Assembly: GCA_030699545.1 (NCBI GenBank)
Contig: JAUYMC010000332.1
Location: forward strand, 1 to 34,335
Reading direction: 5' to 3'
DNA length: 34,335 bases
Origin: Gemmatimonadales bacterium
GTDB lineage: Bacteria > Gemmatimonadota > Gemmatimonadetes > Gemmatimonadales > GWC2-71-9
Shown here: one piece after another, positions 26,873 to 34,335 of the stretch
Layout of the letters: each line of letters starts with the position of its first letter
How positions within the stretch are numbered: the first letter of the stretch is position 1
Notes under the pieces: generated by a model
Told to the model about the DNA's origin: nothing
The model's input: the letters and a program-made list of their open reading frames with translations, nothing else
Databases searched by the model: none
Program-made: the position numbers and the translations under genes

Positions 26873-28969
26873 TTAGGCTCTTGCTTCTTCCATCTCCTTC
26901 TTCCTCGCCTCGGTCACTTTCGCCGCCACATCGGGCGGCGCGTCCTGGTACACATGGAACTTCATCCTGTACGTGCCGCGGCCGTGCGTGATGGAGTGCA
27001 GCGTGGTGGCGTAGCGATCGAGCTCCGCCTCCGGGACGAGCGCCTTCACTTTGGTGAGCCGGCCGTCCTTGTCGGTGCCGACGATATGCCCCCTCCGCGA
27101 TGAGAGATCACCCATCACCGCGCCCTGATAGTCGTCGGGAGTCCAGACTTCCACGTCCATGATCGGCTCGAGCAGCACCGGCCGTGCCCCGGGACTCACG
27201 TTCCGGAAGGCCTGGATGCCCGCCATCTTGAACGACATCTCGTTTGAGTCCACGTCGTGGTAGGAGCCGTCGTACAGCTCCACTTTGAAGTCCACGACCG
27301 GATAGCCCGCGACCGGCCCCTTGTGGGCCGCCTCGACCACGCCGCGCTCGACTGCCGGGATGTACTGCCGCGGAATCACACCGCCGACGATCTCGTCCAC
27401 GAACTGCACGCCGGTGCCGCGGGGCAGCGGCGCGATCCGGATCCAGCAGTCGCCGTACTGGCCGCGCCCGCCGGTCTGCTTCTTGTGTTTCCCCTGGCCT
27501 TCGGATTTGCCCCGGAATGTCTCGCGGTAGGCGACGCGCGGCTTGCCGGTCTGGGCATGCACGCCGTATTTGCGCGCCAGGCGGCCCACCACGATCTCGA
27601 GGTGCCGCTCCCCGAGCCCGCGAATCAGGGTCTGACCCAATTCGCCGTTGTATTCGTGATGGAACGTCGGATCCTCTTCGTGGAGCTTGTGCAAGCCTGT
27701 GGACAGCTTGTCTTCCTCCCCCCGCTGCTTCACTTCAACGGCGATCGTGATCACCGGCTCCGGGAAGGGGATCTTGGGGATGACGAGCCCCAGCTCTTTG
27801 GTGGACAGCGTGTCGTTGGTGTGCGTGTCGCGAAGCTTGGCCACCACGCCGATGTCCCCCGCGTGCAGCTCGGGAATCTCCGTGCGCTCCTTCCCCACCG
27901 CCACACAGAGGTGATTCAGCTTCTCGGCCACCTCACGAGGCGCGTTCCAGAGCTCCTGGCCGTTCTTCACCTTGCCGGAGAAAATCCGGAACAGCGTCAC
28001 GTCCCCCACGTGGGGCTCGGAGATCGTCTTGAAGACTTGCGCCGCGATTGGTCCGGCATCGTCCGCCTTGAGTGAGACGCGATCGGCGCTGCCCCATTTC
28101 TGCGCTTCGACGGGCGGACGCTCGTGCGGCGCCGGGCACAGCTCGACGAGCTTGGTGAGAAGCGCGCGCGTGCCATACGTCAGCTCGGCGGCGCCACAGA
28201 ACAGCGGGAACAGCTCGCCCTTCAGCATCCCCGCCTTCATGGCGGCGATCGCCTCGTCGCGTCCGATTTCCTCGCCCCCCAGGTAGCGCTCGAGCAACGT
28301 ATCGTCGGTGGACGCGATGGTTTCGATCAGCTCCTGCGAGTACTTCGCGAACCGCTCTTCGTACTCCGGCGGTACATCCACTTCTTCGTACTCGCCGGCC
28401 TTCGTGCCCTTCTTGTACAGGTGCGCCTTCTTCGAGAAGAGATTGATGATCCCGTGGAATTCCGCGCCTTCCCCGACCGGAATCTCCACCGGGATCACCT
28501 TGGGCGTGAGGCGCTCTTTGATCTGGCCGAACACGCGCTCGAAGTCGGCGTGCTCCTTGTCCATCAGCGAGACGAAGAGCAGCCGCGGCAGGCTGCGCCG
28601 CTCGCAGTAGTCCCACACCTTCTCCGTCCCGACCTCGACGCCCGCGGTCCCGGAGAGCACGACGACGGCCGAGTCGGCGGCGAATACGCCTGCCAGGGCG
28701 TCGCCCGTGAAGTCGAGATATCCGGGGGTGTCGATCAGGTTGACCTTGGTCTCCATCCACTCGGCGACGGCGAGAGCCAGGTTGATGGAGTATTTGCGTT
28801 CGATTTCGTCTGCGGTGTAATCGGTGAGGGCGGTGCCATCCTTGATAGAGCCGTGACGCTTGCTCGTCCCAGCCACGAACGCGAGAGCGTCAACCAGGGA
28901 GGTCTTGCCGCTCGCGCCGTGGCCCACTACGGCCACGTTGCGGATCTCGGTTGTCGTATACACACGCAT
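26873..28969 (-). CDS. EF-G paralogue (EF-G2-like translational GTPase) with divergent G motifs
   Basis: The 698-residue protein has the whole EF-G domain series, GTPase domain to domain V (TGGRGQYGDCW in domain IV, GRGTYRMKFHVYQ near the end). The P-loop is GHGASGKTS (16-24) and DTPG (80-83) is intact. The usual RGITI of switch I is replaced by RKYSI, and the guanine-specificity NKMD reads SLMD (134-137). It therefore belongs to the divergent EF-G2 group rather than being the housekeeping translocase. AGGAGGT lies 5 bases before the ATG, the best ribosome site in the window. It leads an operon with the DUF805/SRPBCC protein and a lipoprotein. Its role is unknown; EF-G2 proteins may lack or have weak ribosome-dependent activity. 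Confidence 0.88.
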   Translation of the reverse strand: MRVYTTTEIRNVAVVGHGASGKTSLVDALAFVAGTSKRHGSIKDGTALTDYTADEIERKYSINLALAVAEWMETKVNLIDTPGYLDFTGDALAGVFAADSAVVVLSGTAGVEVGTEKVWDYCERRSLPRLLFVSLMDKEHADFERVFGQIKERLTPKVIPVEIPVGEGAEFHGIINLFSKKAHLYKKGTKAGEYEEVDVPPEYEERFAKYSQELIETIASTDDTLLERYLGGEEIGRDEAIAAMKAGMLKGELFPLFCGAAELTYGTRALLTKLVELCPAPHERPPVEAQKWGSADRVSLKADDAGPIAAQVFKTISEPHVGDVTLFRIFSGKVKNGQELWNAPREVAEKLNHLCVAVGKERTEIPELHAGDIGVVAKLRDTHTNDTLSTKELGLVIPKIPFPEPVITIAVEVKQRGEEDKLSTGLHKLHEEDPTFHHEYNGELGQTLIRGLGERHLEIVVGRLARKYGVHAQTGKPRVAYRETFRGKSEGQGKHKKQTGGRGQYGDCWIRIAPLPRGTGVQFVDEIVGGVIPRQYIPAVERGVVEAAHKGPVAGYPVVDFKVELYDGSYHDVDSNEMSFKMAGIQAFRNVSPGARPVLLEPIMDVEVWTPDDYQGAVMGDLSSRRGHIVGTDKDGRLTKVKALVPEAELDRYATTLHSITHGRGTYRMKFHVYQDAPPDVAAKVTEARKKEMEEARA

Positions 28970-28974
28970 GAGTC

Positions 28975-28981
28975 ACCTCCT
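28975..28981 (-). promoter_or_regulatory. Strong Shine-Dalgarno site of the EF-G paralogue
   Basis: AGGAGGT on the minus strand, 5 bases before the ATG at 28969, fixes the start of the EF-G paralogue. Confidence 0.85.
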
Positions 28982-29075
28982 GCGGGGGGAACAGGAATAT
29001 GAGGAGGCGGCAAAACGGCGGCTAGGCTACCCCGCCGACACCCAGGGTCATCAGCGCCACGCCCACCGAACACGC

Positions 29076-29113
29076 GACAAAACGGGGCCGGAACCGAGCG
29101 GTCCCGACCCCGT
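29076..29113 (-). terminator. Rho-independent terminator of the 29131-29763 lipoprotein gene
   Basis: On the minus strand ACGGGGTCGGGACC and GGTTCCGGCCCCGT form a 14-bp stem with two G-U pairs and a four-base loop, followed by TTTTGTCG. It starts 17 bases after the stop of the lipoprotein gene and separates it from the EF-G operon. Confidence 0.8.
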
Positions 29114-29130
29114 CACCGAACCGGCGTTGC

Positions 29131-29763
29131 TTAGATGCCGATGCCGTCCATCTCCTGATCGGCGATCCGGTCGTGGTCCTGATGCGCCTCGCGGACGTGG
29201 GCCACCAGTCGGTGCAGGATCTGGATGCCGCGGAGGTTCAGAGCCAGCGCCGCCACCGGATCGCCGTCCGCGAGCGCCGCATCCGCGGCGTCGCGCAGCT
29301 CAGCGACGTGCGCGAGAATCGCGCGAATCCGCGGGGCCTCGCGGTCGCCGAGCCGCGTCTCGATCCGGGCCAGGACGTCATCGACTACCTCGCCGGTCCG
29401 CTCGGCGGCGTTGGGGAAGACCTCCACCACCGCGCACAGCACTTTCAGGAAGGAATCGCGGAGCAGCTGGCGCGCCAGCTCGCGATCGCCCGCCTCGAAC
29501 GCGGCCCGCGCCTGCTCGCGCAGCGAGCGCGCGTCGGCGAGGCAGGCCTGCGCCTCGGGGTCGTCGCTCTGCCGCAACGCGGCGAACAGCCGGCGTACCC
29601 AGTCTTCGTGTCGCGTCTCTGTGGTGGTGACAACGTCGCGGGCGATGACTTCGCTCTGCTGGGCGAGGACCAGCTCCTCGCCGGTCAGGCCGGTCGGCTC
29701 GTCGGTGCCGCACGCGGCCGTCATCAGCAGTGCCGTGCCCGCGGCCATCAAGGTTCTGCGCAT
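29131..29763 (-). CDS. Helical lipoprotein of unknown function
   Basis: ATG 29763 gives 210 residues, with GAGGGA as ribosome site just upstream; the GTG at 29790 would precede that site. The signal peptide ends in the lipobox TAAC (C18). The mature protein is almost all helix, with heptad-like alanine, leucine and arginine patterns (SLREQARAAFEAGDRELARQLL, AHVAELRDAADAALADGD), in the manner of a helical repeat or bundle. No enzymatic motif is visible. The gene has its own terminator. It lies downstream of the MFS gene on the same strand with a 54-base gap. Confidence 0.75.
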   Translation of the reverse strand: MRRTLMAAGTALLMTAACGTDEPTGLTGEELVLAQQSEVIARDVVTTTETRHEDWVRRLFAALRQSDDPEAQACLADARSLREQARAAFEAGDRELARQLLRDSFLKVLCAVVEVFPNAAERTGEVVDDVLARIETRLGDREAPRIRAILAHVAELRDAADAALADGDPVAALALNLRGIQILHRLVAHVREAHQDHDRIADQEMDGIGI

Positions 29764-29817
29764 CGGGGATTCCCTCGAGTAGGCGTTCACTCGTTGGACG
29801 GTCCGCGCCGTCCTGTG

Positions 29818-31035
29818 TTAAGACTCGGGAGGGGGAGCACCGGTAACGGAGCCGGGACCTGTTGGCGCAACGTGAGTTACGGGTGCCAGCGTCAAGCCCG
29901 TGAGGCCCGCCGCCAGCATCACGCCTCCCGCCGCCACGAACGCTCCCGTCCCACTCCAGCCGTCGTACACCGCGCCGACGACCGGTGGTCCCGCCATTCG
30001 TCCGAGCGCGCCAATCGCCTGCGCCGCGCCGAGCACCGTCCCCTGCTCGCGCAGATCCGCGTACACCGATACCAGGCCCGTTGCCGCGGGCGCGAACAGG
30101 CTGTTGGCGAGCGCCAGCAGAAACGTCCAGAAATATAAACCTCCCGACGTCCCCACCAGCGGGACCACGCCGATCGCCACCGCCATCCCGAATGTCCCGG
30201 CGATGACCAGGGCGCGCTCGCCGGTCCGGCGCACGAGCTTGCCGAAGAGATAGCCCTGCACCACCGCCGCGGTGATGCCGATGATCGTGAACAGAATGCC
30301 GAGCTCCCGCTCCTGCCAGCCGAAGGCGACGCCGGCGTGGAGCGGCAGGGCGACGGTGTAGCCGGAAAAGGCGAACGTCACGAGCGCCCAGACGGCCATC
30401 AGGGGCCGCAGCAACGGACGCGCGACGGCCTCGCCGAGGTGGCCGAGGTCGAAGAGCGGCCGCGCGACGCGATGCTCGGCGCTCAGGGATTCCGACAGGA
30501 TGAAGTACGCCGACACGAAGTTGGCGAGCGACAGGCCGACGGCGACGAGGCCCGGCGCCGCCGGCCCGCCCCAATGCGCCGCGAAGCCGCCGATCGCGGG
30601 GCCGATACTGAACCCAATGCCGAACGCGGCGCCGATGATGCCCATGCCCCGCGAGCGCTCGCTCGGCGACGTGATGTCGGCGATGTACGCCTGCGCGGCG
30701 GAGATGTTGCCGCCGGCAAAGCCGGACACGACGCGCGCGAGGAACAAGACCTCGTACGAGCCGGCAAACGCGAATAGGGTATAGCCTGCCGCGTTGATGA
30801 GCGTCGTCGCGAGAATAATGGGACGGCGGCCGATGCGGTCGGAGAGTTTGCCCAGCAGCGCCGTCGCCACGAACTGCATCAGCGAAAAGACGCCGAGGAC
30901 CGCGCCATACCCGAGCCCCTCGGCGCCGAAGCGCTGCGCATAGTAGGGCAAGATCGGCAAGATGATGCCGAAGCCGATCAGGTCGACGAGAATCGTCAAG
31001 AAGATGACGCCCAGCCGGCCGCGCTTGGGATTCAC
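29818..31035 (-). CDS. MFS transporter, TetA-like drug efflux group
   Basis: This 405-residue membrane protein has twelve predicted helices. It opens with the TetA-type motif FLTILVDLIGFGIILPILPYY. The loop 2-3 signature GKLSDRIGRRPIIL and the antiporter-type motif FGIGFSIGPAIGGF are clear. These indicate proton-coupled export of small molecules, possibly a drug. The substrate cannot be read from sequence. The start is GTG 31035, overlapping the stop of the EamA gene (GTGA), so both are translated together. The tail is proline-rich and soluble. Confidence 0.88.
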   Translation of the reverse strand: MNPKRGRLGVIFLTILVDLIGFGIILPILPYYAQRFGAEGLGYGAVLGVFSLMQFVATALLGKLSDRIGRRPIILATTLINAAGYTLFAFAGSYEVLFLARVVSGFAGGNISAAQAYIADITSPSERSRGMGIIGAAFGIGFSIGPAIGGFAAHWGGPAAPGLVAVGLSLANFVSAYFILSESLSAEHRVARPLFDLGHLGEAVARPLLRPLMAVWALVTFAFSGYTVALPLHAGVAFGWQERELGILFTIIGITAAVVQGYLFGKLVRRTGERALVIAGTFGMAVAIGVVPLVGTSGGLYFWTFLLALANSLFAPAATGLVSVYADLREQGTVLGAAQAIGALGRMAGPPVVGAVYDGWSGTGAFVAAGGVMLAAGLTGLTLAPVTHVAPTGPGSVTGAPPPES

Positions 31036-31886
31036 GCGCGCGTTGCCTCAGCCGGTGGGGTTTCCAGCGTGACGCGCACGGCGGTCGCGCCGAGAATGAG
31101 CGCGCCCCCGGTCAGGGCGCCGATGCCGGGTACCTCGCCGTGCGCCAGCCAGGCCCAGATGGGGTTGAGCACGGGCTCGATCAGCAGAAACAGTCCCACC
31201 TCGAGTGCGCGCAGCCGCGGGATGGCGCGCGCCATGAAGACGTACGGAATGCCCAGCTGAAACACGCCCAAGAATACGACGACGCCCCAGTCCACGGGGC
31301 GGCCGGCGCTCAGCGGGTACGCCATGACCAGCGCGATCGCGCACGCCGTGAGGTTGCCGGACGCCGCCGCCGGAGCGATCGAGCCGCCGCGCGCCACGAG
31401 CCAGCGATACCCGATCACGGTGAGCGCCCACGTCAGCGCGCAGGTCGCGGCCAGCGCGTTGCCCAGCGCCGGATTCGGCGCGGTGCTGCTCGGAACCGCC
31501 GAATCGAGAAAGAACAACGCCAGGCCGACGCCCATCGCGGCCATCTGCGCGAGGTCGCGCCGCGTCGCGTGCTCCCCCAGCAGCCACGGCGCCAGCAGCA
31601 GAATAAAGAGCGGGTTTGTGGCCTGGAGAAAGATCGCATTCGCCGCGGTCGTCTGCTTGTTCGCCTGCACGTACAGCAGCGTGGTGGCGCCGTAGGCGAG
31701 CCCGACCAGCGCCGTGCGCCAGGTCCAGCCGCGCCGGGCCTCCGGAATGAGCGCCAGGATCGTGAAGAGCGCGATGCCCGCCCGCAGACCCGCGAGCTGC
31801 CAGGCGTCGAACCCACACCACTTGATGGCCGCGCCACCGGTCGAGAACAGCACCGCCGCCAGCACGATCTTGGACCGGGGAGTCAT
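31032..31886 (-). CDS. EamA/DMT-family permease
   Basis: ATG 31886 gives 284 residues, the normal length for a ten-helix EamA permease with two repeated halves. Typical phrases are LAAVLFSTGGAAIKW in helix 1, FLQATNPLFILLLAPWLLGE at the end of the first half, and FLLIEPVLNPIWAWLAHGE at the end of the second. Such proteins export amino acids or other small metabolites. A longer frame upstream is antisense to the ArsC-like gene and is rejected. The gene is divergent from it across 21 bases that hold overlapping -10 hexamers. Confidence 0.88.
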   Translation of the reverse strand: MTPRSKIVLAAVLFSTGGAAIKWCGFDAWQLAGLRAGIALFTILALIPEARRGWTWRTALVGLAYGATTLLYVQANKQTTAANAIFLQATNPLFILLLAPWLLGEHATRRDLAQMAAMGVGLALFFLDSAVPSSTAPNPALGNALAATCALTWALTVIGYRWLVARGGSIAPAAASGNLTACAIALVMAYPLSAGRPVDWGVVVFLGVFQLGIPYVFMARAIPRLRALEVGLFLLIEPVLNPIWAWLAHGEVPGIGALTGGALILGATAVRVTLETPPAEATRA

Positions 31887-31907
31887 GGCGGTATATAGTA
31901 ACCGGCG
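31870..31907. promoter_or_regulatory. Compact divergent promoter, EamA / ArsC-like
   Basis: On the plus strand TTGGAC (31870-31875) and TATAGT (31894-31899) are 18 bases apart, and the ATG at 31908 follows the -10 by 8 bases. On the minus strand TACTAT (31900-31895) also ends 8 bases before its ATG at 31886. The two -10 boxes overlap and use the same A+T-rich core. Confidence 0.45.
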
Positions 31908-32246
31908 ATGGAAGTTCAGGTCTTCGGCATCCGCAAGAGCGCCGACACGCGCGCCGCGCTCCGCTTTTTCGCCGAGCGCCGCATCACGGTGCATTTCGTG
32001 GATTGCAACGAGCGGGCGCCGGCGGTGGGTGAGCTGCGGCGCTTCGCGGAGAAGTTCGGCCTCCACAACCTCGTCGCTCCCGGCCGGCCGGTCGCCACAC
32101 TCGAGCGGCTGAGCCTCGAGCCGCTGCTGTTACGGATGCCGCTGGTGCGTTATCGCCAGCAGCTGACGATCGGGGCCGCGCCGGAGGTGTGGGAGGGCTG
32201 GGTCGCCGCGGCGAAGACTAGCGGTACCCCGCGGCCTGGAGGCTGA
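31908..32246 (+). CDS. ArsC/Spx-fold protein lacking the active-site cysteine
   Basis: This 112-residue protein has the ArsC-family layout: a beta strand (MEVQVFGIRK), the helix DTRAALRFFAERRI, the VHFVD strand and the C-terminal segment ending in a P-L-V-R strand (MPLVRYRQQLTIG), as expected for a glutaredoxin-like fold. In arsenate reductases and Spx the first loop carries a cysteine (typically CS or CD). Here that position reads KSADT, with no cysteine in the loop. Redox chemistry as in ArsC is therefore unlikely, and a binding or regulatory role is possible. The gene converges on the ABC exporter gene with a 29-base overlap. Confidence 0.72.
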   Translation: MEVQVFGIRKSADTRAALRFFAERRITVHFVDCNERAPAVGELRRFAEKFGLHNLVAPGRPVATLERLSLEPLLLRMPLVRYRQQLTIGAAPEVWEGWVAAAKTSGTPRPGG

Positions 32247-34065
32247 ACAGCTCCGCGTAGAGTCCGCCGCGCGCCACCAGCGCGTCGTGCGTGCCGTCAT
32301 CCACCAGCTGGCCATCCTGCAGCACCAGGATGCGGTCGGCCATCCGCACCGTCGAGAAGCGATGCGAGATCAGCACCGCCATCCGGCCCTGCGTGAGCTC
32401 GGCGAAGCGCATGAACACTTCGTACTCGGCGCGGGCATCGAGCGCGGCGGTCGGCTCGTCCAGAATCAGCACCTGCGCGTCGCGCATGTAGGCGCGCCCC
32501 AACGCGACCTTCTGCCATTCGCCGCCCGACAGCTCGACCCCGCCCTCGAACCGCCGCCCCAGCATCTGATCGAAGCCCTTGGCCAGGCGCTCCGCCACGG
32601 CGTCGGCGCGCGACCGCTGCGCCGCCTCGCGGATCCGGACGTCGTCGGCGAGCGCCGTCACCTGGCTGATGCCGATGTTCTCCCGCAGCAGGAAGTCGTA
32701 GCGCACGAAATCCTGAAAAATGATCCCGATGTTCTCGCGCAGGCTGGCGAGGCCGTAGTCGCGCAGGTCGCGGCCGTCGAGCAGGATGCGGCCTTCGTCG
32801 GGGTCGTAGAGCCGCGCCAGCAGCTTCACCAGCGTCGTCTTGCCGGCGCCATTCTCGCCGACGAGTGCGACGCGCTCCAGCGGGCGTAGTGCGAACGTGA
32901 GCCCGCGCACCGCCCACCGCTCCGATCCGGGATAGCGAAAGCCCACGTCCTCGAACTGGAACCCCTCGCGGATCGGCCGGGGCACGGGGGCCGCGCCGGG
33001 GCGCGACACGACCTTGGGCTGTACATCGAAGAAGGTGAACAGGTCCCGCAGATACAGGCTCTGCTCGTAGATCTGCGAGAGCGCCAGCAGCACGCGCTGA
33101 ATCAGATCACGGCTCTGACGAAACGATCCGGCCAGGAACGTCAACGTGCCGACCGAAAAGACGCCGAGTACGGTGCGGTAGATGATCACGGCGTAGGCGC
33201 CGTAGTAGCCGAGCGTCCCGATCGTCACGAGGAGCGTCGAGACGACGTTGCGTCGCACGGCCAGCCGCTTGTTCTGCTCGTAGAACTCCTGCGACAGCTT
33301 CGCGTACCGCCCGACGAGGAACGGTGACAGCCCGAACAGCTTCACTTCCTTCGCCGACTCGTCGGAGGCCCCCATGTAGCGCAGGTAGTCGAGCAGCCGC
33401 CGCTCCGGCGTCCATTGATAGAGGAGCGAATAGCCCAGCGAGGCGAAATGCGCCTCGCCGAGGAACGCCGGCAGCACGGCGACGGTGAGGAGGAGCAGCA
33501 GCCACGGCAACTGCAAGAGCAGCACCGCGGCGAGCGACGCGAGCGTGATCAAGTCCTGCGCCGTCGCGAGCAGCAGCGTGAACAGCCCGATGCGGCTGGC
33601 GGTCTGGCGGCGCGCGCGCTCCAGATGGTCGTACGTCTCCGCGTCCTCGAACTGGGCGAGGTCGAGTGTGGCGGCGTGCTCCATGAGCCGGACGCTGAGG
33701 CGATTGGCAAAGAGATCGCCGAGCAGGCTCTCGAGCAGCGACGACAGCCGTGCCAGCCCCTCGCCGGCCACGGCGATCCCGAGCTCGAGCGCGACCAGGC
33801 CCGCGAGGTGCCGCCAATCGGGCTGCGCGCCGGCGGCCATGCCCGCTCCCGCCGCGATGACGCCGTCGATGATGAGCTTGCCGACCCACAACACCGCCAC
33901 CGGGATGAACGAACGGACGGCGCGCAGCGCCAGAATCGCGACGGTGTAGCCCCGGTGCGTCTGGAAGACCAGGCGAATGAGGGGCGGGACGTGCTGGAGC
34001 GCGGCGAGGCGCTCCCCCCACGACGGCGGCGGGTCGGTCCTCGGCGCGGGACGATGGCGGGCCAT
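32218..34065 (-). CDS. ABC exporter, fused membrane and ATPase domains
   Basis: The 615-residue half-transporter has a membrane domain of about six helices (roughly residues 40-330) and one nucleotide-binding domain. Walker A is GENGAGKTT (about 402-410), the signature is LSGGEWQKV (about 510) and Walker B is VLILDEP, followed by the ISHRFST H-loop. It should work as a homodimer exporting lipids, peptides or drugs. The substrate is not evident. No partner half-transporter or accessory gene is adjacent. The ATG at 34065 is divergent from the DUF1501 gene with 25 bases between. Confidence 0.9.
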   Translation of the reverse strand: MARHRPAPRTDPPPSWGERLAALQHVPPLIRLVFQTHRGYTVAILALRAVRSFIPVAVLWVGKLIIDGVIAAGAGMAAGAQPDWRHLAGLVALELGIAVAGEGLARLSSLLESLLGDLFANRLSVRLMEHAATLDLAQFEDAETYDHLERARRQTASRIGLFTLLLATAQDLITLASLAAVLLLQLPWLLLLLTVAVLPAFLGEAHFASLGYSLLYQWTPERRLLDYLRYMGASDESAKEVKLFGLSPFLVGRYAKLSQEFYEQNKRLAVRRNVVSTLLVTIGTLGYYGAYAVIIYRTVLGVFSVGTLTFLAGSFRQSRDLIQRVLLALSQIYEQSLYLRDLFTFFDVQPKVVSRPGAAPVPRPIREGFQFEDVGFRYPGSERWAVRGLTFALRPLERVALVGENGAGKTTLVKLLARLYDPDEGRILLDGRDLRDYGLASLRENIGIIFQDFVRYDFLLRENIGISQVTALADDVRIREAAQRSRADAVAERLAKGFDQMLGRRFEGGVELSGGEWQKVALGRAYMRDAQVLILDEPTAALDARAEYEVFMRFAELTQGRMAVLISHRFSTVRMADRILVLQDGQLVDDGTHDALVARGGLYAELFSLQAAGYR

Positions 34066-34090
34066 GGCAGTAAGTTAGCGGGTGCCACTC

Positions 34091-34335
34091 ATGGACCGCC
34101 GAGCGTTCCTCGCCATCGGCGCCGCCGCCGCTCTCCATCCGCGACGGCCCGTCGGCCCGTTGGCCCGTCCCGCTGTCGTGTTTGTTTTTCTTCGCGGCGG
34201 CGCCGACGGTTTGTGTTTCGTGGTTCCTCTTGGCGACGCGCGATACTATCGCGCGCGCCCGCACTGCGACGTTCCCCCGCGCCACGTGATAGACCTCGAC
34301 GGATTCTTCGGGCTGCATTCCGCTCTGGCGCCGCT
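34091..34335 (+). CDS. DUF1501-family exported protein, N-terminal part (partial)
   Basis: The frame starts at ATG 34091 and runs out of the window, so only about 81 residues are seen. The twin-arginine start DRRAFLAIGAAAAL resembles a Tat signal, and the next strand VFVFLRGGADGL, with VVPLGDARYYRARP, is the DUF1501 hallmark of this alkaline-phosphatase-like exported family. A matching DUF1800 neighbour usually lies beside such genes but would be outside the window. The signal region includes three 8-base repeats (34146-34169). Confidence 0.82.
   Translation, partial: MDRRAFLAIGAAAALHPRRPVGPLARPAVVFVFLRGGADGLCFVVPLGDARYYRARPHCDVPPRHVIDLDGFFGLHSALAP
34146..34169. repeat. Three tandem 8-base repeats (GGCCCGTC/T)
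   Basis: GGCCCGTC, GGCCCGTT and GGCCCGTC lie head to tail inside the signal-peptide codons of the DUF1501 gene. The unit resembles a rotated form of the TCAGGCCG octamer at 10981-11012. A copy-number change would shift the frame. Confidence 0.75.

Overview
The window comes from a high-GC bacterial chromosome. Genes are tightly packed, overlap by 1-50 bases and often start with GTG or TTG. The core gene content (flavin-dependent thymidylate synthase, slipin, lysine-2,3-aminomutase-like radical SAM enzyme, EF-G paralogue, DUF1501 and DUF116 proteins, many short lipoproteins) suggests a soil or sediment lineage such as Gemmatimonadota. That placement is an inference of low to moderate confidence, because no rRNA or tRNA gene is present to test it.

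Bases 1-6540 form a defence and toxin-antitoxin-like island on a slightly different base composition. It holds the end of a type III restriction subunit (res), its methyltransferase (mod), a three-gene unit of two proteins with an SH3-barrel (PemK/MazF-like) look followed by a SecB-like chaperone, an HNH endonuclease on the opposite strand, and an XRE-ImmA/IrrE peptidase followed by a PIN-domain protein. A perfect 17-base palindrome sits directly before the XRE gene. The two-protein plus SecB unit is my best candidate for an undescribed system, since it has the layout of a toxin-antitoxin-chaperone (TAC) module but carries unfamiliar partners.

Bases 6600-14600 are metabolic. A thiolase and a 3-hydroxybutyryl-CoA dehydrogenase flank a slipin and a membrane protein of unknown function. 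They are followed by a DUF2231 membrane protein, a small lipoprotein whose signal peptide is written in 8-base tandem repeats, a DUF116 protein, a GlcD-type FAD oxidase and thyX.

Bases 14604-18208 are an apparent operon of two tandem Ddl-like ATP-grasp ligases, a GNAT acetyltransferase and a KamA-family aminomutase that keeps the residues expected for a lysine substrate. It looks like a pathway that makes and then ligates or acetylates beta-lysine, with the product unknown. A strong sigma70-type promoter and a perfect 11-bp hairpin separate it from gltB (glutamate synthase). aguB and aguA then give the agmatine-to-putrescine route.

Bases 24624-34335 run mostly on the minus strand: an EF-G paralogue with an altered G4 motif in an operon with a DUF805/SRPBCC fusion and a beta-propeller lipoprotein, a second lipoprotein with a clear terminator, an MFS exporter coupled to an EamA permease, an ArsC-fold protein without its cysteine, an ABC exporter, and the start of a DUF1501 protein. 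Several genes have a -10-like hexamer 7-8 bases before the start codon and no Shine-Dalgarno sequence, which suggests leaderless transcripts.
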